Shown here piece by piece: positions 35,218-42,668 of a DNA stretch of 42,668 nt (the stretch's first letter is position 1; each line of letters opens with the position of its first letter). The notes under the pieces were generated by a model. That model was not told the DNA's origin. It saw only the letters and a program-made list of their open reading frames with translations, and did not search any database. The DNA comes from an uncultured Burkholderiales bacterium (GTDB taxonomy: Bacteria > Pseudomonadota > Gammaproteobacteria > Burkholderiales > Burkholderiaceae_C), in contig CAIVGK010000249.1 of NCBI GenBank assembly GCA_903905475.1, positions 1 to 42,668 of the forward strand. The letters run 5' to 3'. Made by a program: the position numbers and the translations under genes.

Positions 35218-37136
35218 GCAGCGACCTCCAGCGAGCTGATCCACGGCCCGGTGGCGCCGTCGATGCCGCACTCCCACAGCCGAACGGCGTCGACCTCATC
35301 GGTCACGCCCTCGGCGTAGACCTGGATCGACATGCCGTGCAGCAGCGTGACGGTGCTGCGAACGTACAGGGCACGCTGCTCGTCACGGCCCACGCCGGAC
35401 ACCATCGATGCGTCGAGTTTCAGGTAGTCGAAGCCGGCCTCGAACAGGCGGGGAATCTGCCCGAGCCGCTCGCCGGCATGGTCGATGCCGAATCGCACAC
35501 CGGTGGGCCGCAGTTGGCGACCGAGTTCTTGCAACAGATCGAAATGCTCGACGGCCGCCGTCTCGGCCATCTCGAGCCAGATGAGCCGTGCGGTTTGCGG
35601 CGCGGTCCACAGCAGCGCGCGCAAACGGGCAGCGAAGCCGCTGTCGGTCAGCGACGCCGACGAGAGGTTGACGCAACGCGCCTGGCCATCGTGCCCTGAG
35701 GCCTTGAGCGCCAGCGCCAGGGCGCACTCATCGATGTCGCTGGTCAGACGGCTGCGCACGGCCAGGGGCAGCCAGCGCGCGGCGGGCTCGAACGGGCCCT
35801 CTGGATCGAGCTGCAGGCGCAGCGGGCACTCCAGGTGCACCACTTGCCGTCGGTCGTTGAGCACCCTGAATTCCATCAGCTGCAGACATTGCCCGTCGAG
35901 CGCATGCCGGATGCGCTGGCGCCAGGCGCCCTCGCCCAGCACGGCCAGCGAACCCAGCGGGCCGCTGCCCATCTCGACGGCAAAAGCACCCCTGAGTTCC
36001 GCGCGCGCGAGTGCCGTGTCAGCCGTGGCCATCACCTGACCGGGCGGCAGATCGCGGTCGATTTCCACCGCGCCGATGCACACCGCCGCATGGGCACCGA
36101 AGGTTGGCAACACCAGCTGCAACGCTTCGGCCAGGGCCAGGGCAGTTTCATGGGCCACCCCTGCAGCGGGCAGGCACAGCGCGAAATCAGACCCATTGAG
36201 ACGACCCAGGAAGCATCCCCGGACCTGATCTGCGTAGGGCCGCAGCGACTGCGCCATCGTCAGCAGCAAACGGTCCACCGCCGCGTGGCCGAGCTGGCGG
36301 TTCAGGCCGCCGAGGTCCATCACGCGCAGCAGCACCAAGCCCCCTTCGGCGGGGCCATCCTCGCGCTGCAGCGCGGTGGCCAACTGGATCAGGAAGTGCT
36401 TTCGGTTGGACAGGCCAGTCAAGGCATCGCCATTGGCCTGCCGGTACAAGGCATCGATCTGCTCGGCCTGCGCGCTGGAAGTCACGCGCAGCCGATCGAC
36501 CAGTGAATTCATCGCGCGGGTGAGCCGCCTGAGCTCTGGCTCGCGAGGTTCCACCACCTGCAAGAACTCGCCGTGCTCCAGCGCCTTGGCCTGATCCACC
36601 GCGGTGCTCAACGAGCGGCTGATGCGGCGCACCACCAGCGTACCGGCGCCCGCAGCGATCAGTCCCACCAGCGCCATCGCCAGTGCCGAGCGCAAGCTGC
36701 TCGACCACAGGGCATCGTGGGCATACGAGACATGGCTTTGCACCACCACCTGACCGAGCGCGCGCCAGCCGTCGGACACCTGCGCGGTGCCCGGCCTCGA
36801 CTCGATCGGAACCGATGAGACGAACCAGCTGGGAGCACGTGCCGCTTGCGCTTCGGCCTCGCGATCGAACACCACCTGGCCATCGGGTGCGACCAGTTGC
36901 ACTCGCCGGTAGTAGCCGGTGTCGAACTGCGCCGACATCAGCAGGCCCATCAATTCGGCATCGCCCTTTTGCTGCGACAAGGCAAGCGCGAGCGAGGCGG
37001 CGTTGTCGCTGTTTTTCAAGCGCAGCTGGGTTTGCAGCAGCTCGCGCGCCGAATGGGTGACGATCAACACGCTGCCGGCAAAGGCCAGCAACACGGTGGC
37101 CAGCAGCAGCAGCCAGATTTGGCGAATCAGCGACAT
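35208..37136 (-). CDS. lapD: LapD-like c-di-GMP receptor with degenerate GGDEF and EAL domains
   Basis: Inner-membrane receptor that holds LapG when c-di-GMP is bound. The 642-residue protein has a transmembrane helix at about 7-27, a periplasmic LapD_MoxY_N-type domain with the DGWRALGQVVVQSH motif, a second helix near 150-170, a HAMP linker, a GGDEF domain whose signature reads NGSDF (314-318) and an EAL domain whose signature reads ECP (436-438). Both enzymatic motifs are lost, as expected for a binding-only receptor. The ATG at 37136 starts the signal-anchor. It lies 37 bases after lapG on the same strand and converges on the adhesin gene. Confidence 0.93.
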   Translation of the reverse strand: MSLIRQIWLLLLATVLLAFAGSVLIVTHSARELLQTQLRLKNSDNAASLALALSQQKGDAELMGLLMSAQFDTGYYRRVQLVAPDGQVVFDREAEAQAARAPSWFVSSVPIESRPGTAQVSDGWRALGQVVVQSHVSYAHDALWSSSLRSALAMALVGLIAAGAGTLVVRRISRSLSTAVDQAKALEHGEFLQVVEPREPELRRLTRAMNSLVDRLRVTSSAQAEQIDALYRQANGDALTGLSNRKHFLIQLATALQREDGPAEGGLVLLRVMDLGGLNRQLGHAAVDRLLLTMAQSLRPYADQVRGCFLGRLNGSDFALCLPAAGVAHETALALAEALQLVLPTFGAHAAVCIGAVEIDRDLPPGQVMATADTALARAELRGAFAVEMGSGPLGSLAVLGEGAWRQRIRHALDGQCLQLMEFRVLNDRRQVVHLECPLRLQLDPEGPFEPAARWLPLAVRSRLTSDIDECALALALKASGHDGQARCVNLSSASLTDSGFAARLRALLWTAPQTARLIWLEMAETAAVEHFDLLQELGRQLRPTGVRFGIDHAGERLGQIPRLFEAGFDYLKLDASMVSGVGRDEQRALYVRSTVTLLHGMSIQVYAEGVTDEVDAVRLWECGIDGATGPWISSLEVAAGG

Positions 37137-37173
37137 GGGCGCTCCTTAAGGCTGAAGTGTTGGCAATGTGGCG

Positions 37174-37875
37174 TCATGGCTGAAACCCTTCGGCGCGGGC
37201 CTTGGCCAGCACATCGCGCCAGCGTGAAAGGCGTGCCACCGGGTCCCCTGAATTTTGCGACCCGGTGCCTTGCCACAGGCCCTCGCCGTTGAAACTAAAC
37301 ACTGGGGACAGATCGGGCCGACGCGATGCCGGCCGCACCTCGGTGATGAGGTTGTCGAGAATCAACGGCTCGGCGCCGGGTTGGGCGTGGTAGGCCAGCA
37401 CCATGTGGGCCTGCGTCGGGCCTTCGGGGCCGCCGAGCTGCGCACGCACGTAGACCAGCCGCAGCTTGGGGGCCGTGACGCCGCTGACCAACAAGCTGAA
37501 GTACTTGGCAATGGCGAAGTCTTCGCAATCGCCCTCGCCCTTGTCGAGCATCTCGAGCGGGCTGGCCCAGTAATCAGCCTGACCCCAGATCTCGATGTCG
37601 TCGCGAAACAGGATGCGCCGGTTGAATAACTCGTTGATGCTGTGCAAGCGCGCGATTTCATCGGCGCTGGCCGTCGTTGACAGCACCGGCAGCAGCGCCT
37701 TCAGGCCTGCCACGGCCCGCGGCCCGCGAATCTGCGCTGCCAGGCTCATGCGGTCGGCGTCCCACGCGAGCGGTGCGGTGGTCACCGCCAGCAGACAAGC
37801 CGTCAGCCCCAGACACACCAGCGCGCTCCACCGCCCCCAACGCGAACCGTGATTCGGCCGTGAGGCAGCTCGCAT
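37174..37875 (-). CDS. lapG: LapG-like periplasmic cysteine protease (BTLCP family)
   Basis: Transglutaminase-like cysteine protease that cuts LapA-type adhesins near their N-terminus to release cells from biofilm. The 233-residue product has an N-terminal signal-anchor, the conserved DYWASPLE segment, and the triad C117 (GEGDCEDFA), H157 (AHMVLAY) and D174 (LILDNL); the acidic residues beside C117 fit the calcium site of the family. ATG 37875 is used; an in-frame GTG at 37908 would add 11 residues, and neither has a good ribosome site. lapD follows directly, and lapE is divergent. Confidence 0.92.
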   Translation of the reverse strand: MRAASRPNHGSRWGRWSALVCLGLTACLLAVTTAPLAWDADRMSLAAQIRGPRAVAGLKALLPVLSTTASADEIARLHSINELFNRRILFRDDIEIWGQADYWASPLEMLDKGEGDCEDFAIAKYFSLLVSGVTAPKLRLVYVRAQLGGPEGPTQAHMVLAYHAQPGAEPLILDNLITEVRPASRRPDLSPVFSFNGEGLWQGTGSQNSGDPVARLSRWRDVLAKARAEGFQP

Positions 37876-37913
37876 CAGCGAGGACGGTTCAGAAACACAC
37901 TGGGTCACGGGAG

Positions 37914-37932
37914 CGGTACGCCAGCCGGTACG
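37914..37932. repeat. Short direct repeat in the lapG-lapE intergenic region
   Basis: CGGTACG occurs twice with a 12-base period (37914-37920 and 37926-37932) just upstream of lapG. The rest of the roughly 250-base divergent gap holds no gene; ATTAAA near 38077 with TTGCGC upstream is only a weak promoter guess for lapE. Confidence 0.3.
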
Positions 37933-38157
37933 GGCGTCAGATGGAATGAGGTTTGATCACTCGTTGTCGTCCTGGCAGGCCAAAACTTGAGCTGAGCATG
38001 GGCGCTTCGCCCACTAGTGCACGCTTTGCGGCTCGCTGGTTGCGCAGTCGCTCACCCTGTGCCAATTAAACTCGCCCACCGCTGTCCAGGGTCACGTCGA
38101 CAGCATGTAGACCCTTCACCGGTCCGCCGCAGTCAAACACTTCCCGAGTGAGCACCC

Positions 38158-39621
38158 ATGCGCCTTCGCAGCCCATTGACCATCGTCGCCGTGTCCCTGC
38201 TGATGCACTCGTGGGGTGCTCAAGCACAGGCGCTTGGCGCCGCCTCAGACCCGTTGCGGCTCGCCGTGGAAAAGGCCCTGCAGTCGAACCCGGAAGTGAG
38301 CGCAAAGTTCAATGCCTATCGTGCATCGGGCGACGCGGTCGACGTGGCAAACGGCGCGCTGCGCCCCCGGGTGGATTTGAACGCCAATGTCGGCACGGAT
38401 GAAAACCGAATCGCCTCGCGACGCCCGGAACCCGAATCGATGCGGCGCACCGGGCTCGGCCTGAGCCTCACCCAGCTGCTGTGGGACGGCCTGGGTTCGA
38501 AGCGCGACGTGGACCGCGCCAGCCATGACCGCCTCAGCCGATATTTCGACCTGCTCGAGATGACCGAACAGACCTCGCTGGAGGCCACCCGGGCCTTCTA
38601 CGACGTGCTGCGCTTTCGTCGGCTGGTGGCCCTCGCCGAGGACAACTACGTGCAGCACCGCTACGCATCGCAGCAGATTCAGGCGCGCTTTCGCGCTGGC
38701 GTTGGTCGCGGCGTCGACTTCGAGCAGGCAAACGCCCGTCTGGCCTTGGCCGAGTCCAACCTGACCACCGAGACGGCCAATTTGCATGACGTGATGGCGC
38801 GCTACCTGCGCGTGATCGGCGAAGTGCCACCTCAGGCGCTGGGGCCACTGCCGGTGCTCCACCTCGGCTTGCCCGGCAGCGGAGCCGAGGTGCTGGACCG
38901 CGCCGTGGTGCAAAGCCCGGCCATCAGCGCCACGGTCGAATCGGTGCGCGCGGCGCGCCTGACGGCCCAGGTGCGTGAAGCGGCGTTCCAGCCCAAGGTC
39001 GAAGCTCGCGTGCGCAGCGGTTTTGGCAATAATTTCGACGGCATTCGCGACCAGCGGCGTGACAGCTCCGCCGAGCTGGTGCTGAACTGGAACCTCTACA
39101 ACGGCGGCTCGGACAGTGCACGCGTGCGCCAGCAAGTCAACCTGATCAGCCAAACCGAAGACCTGCGCGACAAGACCTGCCGCGACGTGCGCCAAACCGC
39201 GGCCATCGCCTTCAACGACACCCGCAAGCTGACCGAGCAACTCGTGCTGCTCGATCGCAACACGATTGCCATCGAGAAGGCCCGTGACGCGTACCGGCAG
39301 CAGTTCGACATCGGCCAGCGCAGCCTGCTTGATCTGTTGAACTCCGAAAACGAGCTCTACACGGCGCGCCGTGCCTACGCCAACGCCGAGTACGACCGGG
39401 CACTGGCCTTCGCCCGCACCCACGCTGGCATGAGCCAGTTGACGGCACAGCTGGGCATCGCCAAGCCGACGAGCCTGGGTGACGAAAGCCAGGGCTGGTC
39501 TTTGGGTGAGGACGCTCCGCACCGCTGCCCTGCCGACGCCATCGCGCTGCCGGCGATCGATCTTGAGGCGCTTGCCAGCCGGGTGCCCCCTCTGGCTGAA
39601 CCCGCAAAGCCGGCCCCCTGA
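38158..39621 (+). CDS. lapE: TolC-family outer-membrane channel, LapE-like
   Basis: Outer-membrane efflux protein that completes the type I secretion machine and, in Lap systems, holds the adhesin's plug. The 487-residue protein has a signal peptide (cleavage about residue 24, after GAQAQA), then the two TolC repeats: the first with LGLSLTQLLWDGLGSKRDVD, the second with LVLNWNLYNGGSDSARVRQQ and the FDIGQRSLLDLLNSENELY motif. A Pro/Ala-rich tail of about 40 residues extends beyond the barrel core. The assignment as the Lap channel comes from its position next to lapG-lapD. Confidence 0.93.
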   Translation: MRLRSPLTIVAVSLLMHSWGAQAQALGAASDPLRLAVEKALQSNPEVSAKFNAYRASGDAVDVANGALRPRVDLNANVGTDENRIASRRPEPESMRRTGLGLSLTQLLWDGLGSKRDVDRASHDRLSRYFDLLEMTEQTSLEATRAFYDVLRFRRLVALAEDNYVQHRYASQQIQARFRAGVGRGVDFEQANARLALAESNLTTETANLHDVMARYLRVIGEVPPQALGPLPVLHLGLPGSGAEVLDRAVVQSPAISATVESVRAARLTAQVREAAFQPKVEARVRSGFGNNFDGIRDQRRDSSAELVLNWNLYNGGSDSARVRQQVNLISQTEDLRDKTCRDVRQTAAIAFNDTRKLTEQLVLLDRNTIAIEKARDAYRQQFDIGQRSLLDLLNSENELYTARRAYANAEYDRALAFARTHAGMSQLTAQLGIAKPTSLGDESQGWSLGEDAPHRCPADAIALPAIDLEALASRVPPLAEPAKPAP

Positions 39622-39663
39622 CATCGCGGGGCGATGGGAATGCACGCGCACTGAAGTCGCCAG

Positions 39664-39689
39664 CAGGCGTTAGCGCCTGACTTGCTTTT
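39664..39689 (+). terminator. Intrinsic terminator after lapE
   Basis: CAGGCG, loop TTAG, CGCCTG gives a perfect 6-bp GC-rich stem, followed by a T-rich tract (CTTGCTTTT). It starts 42 bases after the lapE stop. Confidence 0.6.
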
Positions 39690-39833
39690 GGACAGACATG
39701 TTCACTTGCGAGGCGCACCCATGCCGCGCTCACAGGGGCACGGTCTTTCCCTCGACGGGCTCGGTGATGCGCACCCTCACCCTGGATCGATCTGATCTCG
39801 ACGCACGCACGGCCCGCTTCGGGCAGCCTGCAG

Positions 39834-40095
39834 ATGATCCCTGTCGGCGATCTGTTGTCGCCCGATCTCGCGCGCAGGCAAGCGGTGGCCGACGCCGTGG
39901 GCGCGGCGTGTGGCGATGTCGGCTCATGTACATCGTCAACCACGGCATCGCGCAGCACGCCATCGACGCGGTGCACGCAGCAGCCGATGCCTTCTATGCG
40001 CTGCCAGACAGCGTCAAGCAGCGCTGCGACATCAACCGTCTGGATGGCCACCGTGCTACGTGGCCATCGGCGGGGCGGTAGCGCTTGACCCCTGC
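39834..40095 (+). pseudogene. Truncated, frameshifted 2-oxoglutarate/Fe(II) oxygenase (isopenicillin N synthase-like)
   Basis: Three frames in succession read like one N-terminal DIOX_N domain: IPVGDLLSPDLARRQAVADA, AACGDVG, then (frame change near 39924) MYIVNHGIAQHAIDAVHAAA and FYALPDSVKQRCDINRLDGHR, then (frame change near 40055) YVAIGGAVALDP. Each change is explained by one missing base. The catalytic C-terminal two thirds with the His-Asp-His iron ligands are absent, because lpdA begins on the other strand. Codons just upstream (MRTLTLDRSDLDAR, from 39767) may belong to the same gene in yet another frame. The gap 39622-40117 contains nothing else that I recognise apart from the lapE terminator. 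Confidence 0.65.
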
Positions 40096-40117
40096 GGCGG
40101 AGTCCAAAGCGCCGGCT

Positions 40118-41587
40118 CTACTTGCGCGCCGGCGGCAAGTCCGTGCAGGCGCCTTCGAAGGCTTCGGCGGCCAGGCCGATGCTTTCGCCCAGCGTGGGAT
40201 GCGGGTGGATGGTCTTGCCGATGTCCACCGCGTCGGCGCCCATTTCGATGGCCAGAGCGACCTCGCCGATCATGTCGCCGGCGTGGGTGCCCACGATGCC
40301 GCCACCCAGGATGCGGCCGTGGCCATGGGCTTCGTCGCTGTCGTCGAACAGCAGCTTGGTGAAGCCTTCATCGCGCCCGTTGGCGATCGCGCGGCCCGAA
40401 GCGCTCCACGGGAACAGGCCCTTTTTCACCTTGATGCCACGCGATTTGGCGTCGTCTTCGGTGAGGCCGACCCAGGCGATTTCGGGGTCGGTGTAGGCCA
40501 CGCTCGGGATCACGCGGGCATTGAAGGCCGACTGGCTCAGTTGGGCGTCGCCAAGCAGTTCGCCGGCGATGACCTCAGCGGCCACATGGGCCTCGTGCAC
40601 CGCCTTGTGCGCGAGCATGGGTTGGCCAACGACGTCACCAATCGCGAAGATGTGCGGCACGTTGGTGCGCATCTGGATGTCGACGTTGATGAAGCCGCGA
40701 TCGCTCACCGCCACACCGGCGCGGTCGGCCGCGATCTTCTTGCCATTGGGCACGCGGCCCACGGCTTGCAGCACCAGGTCGTAGGTCTGCTCGGGCAGCG
40801 CCGCGGGCGTGCCATCGGCCGACTCGAACTTCACCTTGATGCCTTCGGGTGTGGCCTCGGCGCTCACGGTTTTCGTCTTGAGCAAGATGTGATCGAAGCG
40901 CGGCGCGTTCATCTTTTGCCAGACCTTGACCAGATCGCGGTCGGCGCCTTGCATCAGGCTGTCCTGCATTTCGACCACGTCGAGCCGCGCACCGAGCGTG
41001 GAGTAGACCGTGCCCATCTCCAGGCCGATGATCCCGCCGCCGATGATCAGCATGCGCTTGGGTGCCTGACGCAGCTCGAGCGCCCCGGTCGAGGTGACCA
41101 CGCGAGGATCGTCCTTGGGCAGGAAAGGCAGCTTCACCGCCTCGGAGCCCGCGGCGATGATGGCGCGCTTGAACTTCACGGACTGCGTCTGGCCATCGGC
41201 GCGCTCGACGTTGAGCTGGTTCGGATCAACGAACTCGCCGCGCCCTTGCAGCACCGTCACCTGGCGCATCTTCGCCATCGCCGCCAAGCCGCCGGTGAGG
41301 CGGTCGATGACCTTGTCCTTGTGCGCCTTGAGCCGCGCCAGATCGATGGTGGGCGGCGCGAACGTGATGCCCAGCGCTTCGAAGTGCGACACCTCGTCCA
41401 TCACGGCGGCCACGTGCAGCAGCGCCTTCGACGGGATGCAACCGACATTCAGGCACACGCCCCCGAGCGTCGGGTAGCGCTCGACCAGCACCACCTTGAG
41501 CCCGAGGTCGGCCGCGCGAAACGCCGCCGAGTAGCCACCGGGGCCGGCGCCCAGCACCAGCACATCGCAATCCAGATCGTCTTTCAT
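40118..41587 (-). CDS. lpdA: Dihydrolipoyl dehydrogenase (E3)
   Basis: Reoxidises dihydrolipoyl groups of the 2-oxoacid dehydrogenase complex and passes electrons to NAD. The 489-residue flavoprotein has the FAD motif VLGAGPGGYSAAFRAADLG, the redox disulfide GGVCLNVGCIPSK, the NAD motif IIGGGIIGLEMG, the second FAD motif NVPHIFAIGDVVG and the active-site HPHPTLGE. It lacks the N-terminal lipoyl domain that some Burkholderiales E3 proteins carry. ATG 41587 starts the family sequence; 13 bases separate it from the E2 stop, so the two are co-transcribed. Confidence 0.96.
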   Translation of the reverse strand: MKDDLDCDVLVLGAGPGGYSAAFRAADLGLKVVLVERYPTLGGVCLNVGCIPSKALLHVAAVMDEVSHFEALGITFAPPTIDLARLKAHKDKVIDRLTGGLAAMAKMRQVTVLQGRGEFVDPNQLNVERADGQTQSVKFKRAIIAAGSEAVKLPFLPKDDPRVVTSTGALELRQAPKRMLIIGGGIIGLEMGTVYSTLGARLDVVEMQDSLMQGADRDLVKVWQKMNAPRFDHILLKTKTVSAEATPEGIKVKFESADGTPAALPEQTYDLVLQAVGRVPNGKKIAADRAGVAVSDRGFINVDIQMRTNVPHIFAIGDVVGQPMLAHKAVHEAHVAAEVIAGELLGDAQLSQSAFNARVIPSVAYTDPEIAWVGLTEDDAKSRGIKVKKGLFPWSASGRAIANGRDEGFTKLLFDDSDEAHGHGRILGGGIVGTHAGDMIGEVALAIEMGADAVDIGKTIHPHPTLGESIGLAAEAFEGACTDLPPARK

Positions 41588-41600
41588 GCTCAGCGCCCGT

Positions 41601-42668
41601 TCACAGCAGCACCCGGCGGAAATCGCCGAGGATTTGCGCCAGGCAGGCGTTGAAGCGAGCCGCCGAAGCGCCATCGATCACCCGGTGATCCCAGCTCAGG
41701 CTGAGCGGCAGGACCAGCCGCGGCTCGAAGGCCTGGCCGTCCCACACCGGCTGCATGGCGCTCTTGCACACGCCCAGGATCGCGACTTCGGGCGCATTGA
41801 TGATCGGCGTGAAATAGCGCCCGCCAATGCCGCCCAGCGAGCTGATCGAAAAGCAGCCACCGGTCATCTCGCCAGGGCTCAACTTGCCCTCGCGCGCCTT
41901 GCGGGCCAGCTCGGACATCTCCTGCGAGATCTGCAAGAGGCCCTTGCGGTCGGCGTCCTTGATCACCGGCACCATCAGGCCGTGCGGCGTGTCGGCGGCA
42001 AAGCCGATGTGGAAGTACTGCTTGAGCACCAGCTGCTCGCCCTCGAGCGAGGCATTGAAGTTGGGGAACTGCTTGAGCGCGGCCACGCAGGCCTTGATCA
42101 GGAAGGCCAGCATCGTGACCTTGATCCCGGCTTTTTCGTTCTCGCGGTTGAGCTGCAAGCGGAACGCCTCGAGCTCGGTGATGTCGGCGTCTTCGTGGTT
42201 GGTAACGTGCGGGATCACCACCCAGTTGCGGTGCAGGTTGGCGCCGCTGATCTTCTGGATGCGCGACAGGTCGCGGCGCTCAATCGGGCCGAACTTGGCG
42301 AAGTCCACCTGCGGCCACGGCAACAAGCCGGGCATGGCACCGCCAGACGCCGAGGCTGCCGCAGCGGCCGCCCGGGTGGTCACGCTGCCCGCCATCACGC
42401 GGGCAACGAAGCCGTGCAGATCTTGCTGCGTGATGCGGCCCTTGGGTCCGCTGCCGCTGACTTCGCCCAGCGGCACGCCGAGTTCGCGGGCGATCTTGCG
42501 AATCGCCGGCGAGGCATGTGGCAAGGCGGCCTTGGGCGCGGTCGGCTCATGCGCGGGGTGGGCGCCGGCGGGCTCGGCGCTCGCCGGCGGAGCAACGCTC
42601 GCCACGGCGAGCGCTGGCGCGCTGGCCGCCACGGCTGCGGGGGCGGGCGCGGGGGCGGGGGGGGGGGC
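41601..42668 (-). CDS. aceF: Dihydrolipoamide acetyltransferase (E2) of pyruvate dehydrogenase, 5' part outside window
   Basis: Core acyltransferase of the pyruvate dehydrogenase complex. The last 355 residues are present: an Ala/Pro-rich linker at the right edge, the E1/E3-binding domain (SPAIRKIARELGVPLGEV, GPKGRITQQDL), a second linker, and the catalytic domain with NWVVIPHVTNHEDADITELE and the active-site SWDHRVIDGAS near the C-terminus. Lipoyl domains would lie beyond the window. A pyruvate rather than 2-oxoglutarate complex is inferred from the linker style and close lpdA. The last 29 bases at the edge are almost pure G and C and may be of low sequence quality. Confidence 0.92.
   Translation of the reverse strand, partial: APPPAPAPAPAAVAASAPALAVASVAPPASAEPAGAHPAHEPTAPKAALPHASPAIRKIARELGVPLGEVSGSGPKGRITQQDLHGFVARVMAGSVTTRAAAAAASASGGAMPGLLPWPQVDFAKFGPIERRDLSRIQKISGANLHRNWVVIPHVTNHEDADITELEAFRLQLNRENEKAGIKVTMLAFLIKACVAALKQFPNFNASLEGEQLVLKQYFHIGFAADTPHGLMVPVIKDADRKGLLQISQEMSELARKAREGKLSPGEMTGGCFSISSLGGIGGRYFTPIINAPEVAILGVCKSAMQPVWDGQAFEPRLVLPLSLSWDHRVIDGASAARFNACLAQILGDFRRVLL

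Noticed and set aside
1-42668. CRISPR arrays, tRNA or rRNA genes, insertion sequences, prophage
   Set aside because: No regularly spaced repeats, cloverleaf-like sequences with a CCA-type end, rRNA stretches or transposase/integrase motifs were seen; a tRNA or repeat scan was not possible here.

Overview
The window is a G+C-rich (about two thirds by eye), densely coded stretch of chromosome from a betaproteobacterium, most likely of the order Burkholderiales (Leptothrix/Rubrivivax/Ideonella-like). The grounds are the codon bias, the class I phaC-phaA-phaB operon for polyhydroxybutyrate, the map-glnD pair, a one-chain PurL of about 1345 residues, and E2/E3 genes of a pyruvate dehydrogenase complex. 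This assignment is an inference from gene content; no 16S gene or other phylogenetic marker search was possible. I saw no tRNA, rRNA, CRISPR array, intact insertion sequence or prophage.

Layout. 1-1796 (-): parE, cut by the left edge. 1902-4067 (+): dapA and bamC, ending at a terminator shared with a tiny Ala-rich lipoprotein gene (-). 4509-6200 (-): an unknown 162-aa protein and a RoxA-like JmjC ribosomal oxygenase, divergent from an FKBP-type prolyl isomerase (6267-6788, +). 6801-8540 (-): dut and coaBC. 8671-9606 (+): egtD without an egtB neighbour. 9684-12641 (+): a GbsR/MarR regulator followed by short cytochrome bd oxidase genes cydA-cydB. 12642-12906: gene debris with a MazF-like tail. 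12907-18491 (-): rlmB, a DUF1624-like membrane protein and purL. 18588-23221 (+): map, glnD and mnmH. 23229-27045 (-): the PHB operon, transcribed phaC, phaA, phaB. 27184-28838: a small membrane protein (+), pgeF (-) and a zinc-ribbon Nudix hydrolase (+). 28924-39621: a complete Lap-type adhesion system. 39622-40117: a terminator and a decayed 2-oxoglutarate oxygenase gene. 40118-42668 (-): lpdA and the 3' part of the E2 gene, open at the right edge.

The most interesting block is 28924-39621. It holds a LapB-like type I ABC exporter with an N-terminal peptidase-like region that shows no catalytic cysteine motif, a LapC-like adaptor, an 839-residue adhesin with an N-terminal retention module, a PA14-like domain and C-terminal RTX repeats, a LapD-like receptor with degenerate GGDEF and EAL domains, a LapG-like cysteine protease and a TolC-type outer-membrane protein. 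In the Pseudomonas model, LapA is retained at the outer membrane until low c-di-GMP lets LapD release LapG, which cuts the adhesin after a di-alanine motif. Here all parts sit together, the adhesin is very small for a LapA-type protein, and the expected cleavage motif reads Pro-Gly-Ala-Gly instead of the canonical Thr/Ala/Pro-Ala-Ala-Gly. Together with the PHB operon this suggests an attached, carbon-storing lifestyle.

A second pattern is that several genes (parE, map, rlmB, the Nudix gene, perhaps the FKBP gene) have a -10-like hexamer 6 to 8 bases before the start codon and no usable Shine-Dalgarno sequence, which would fit leaderless transcripts.
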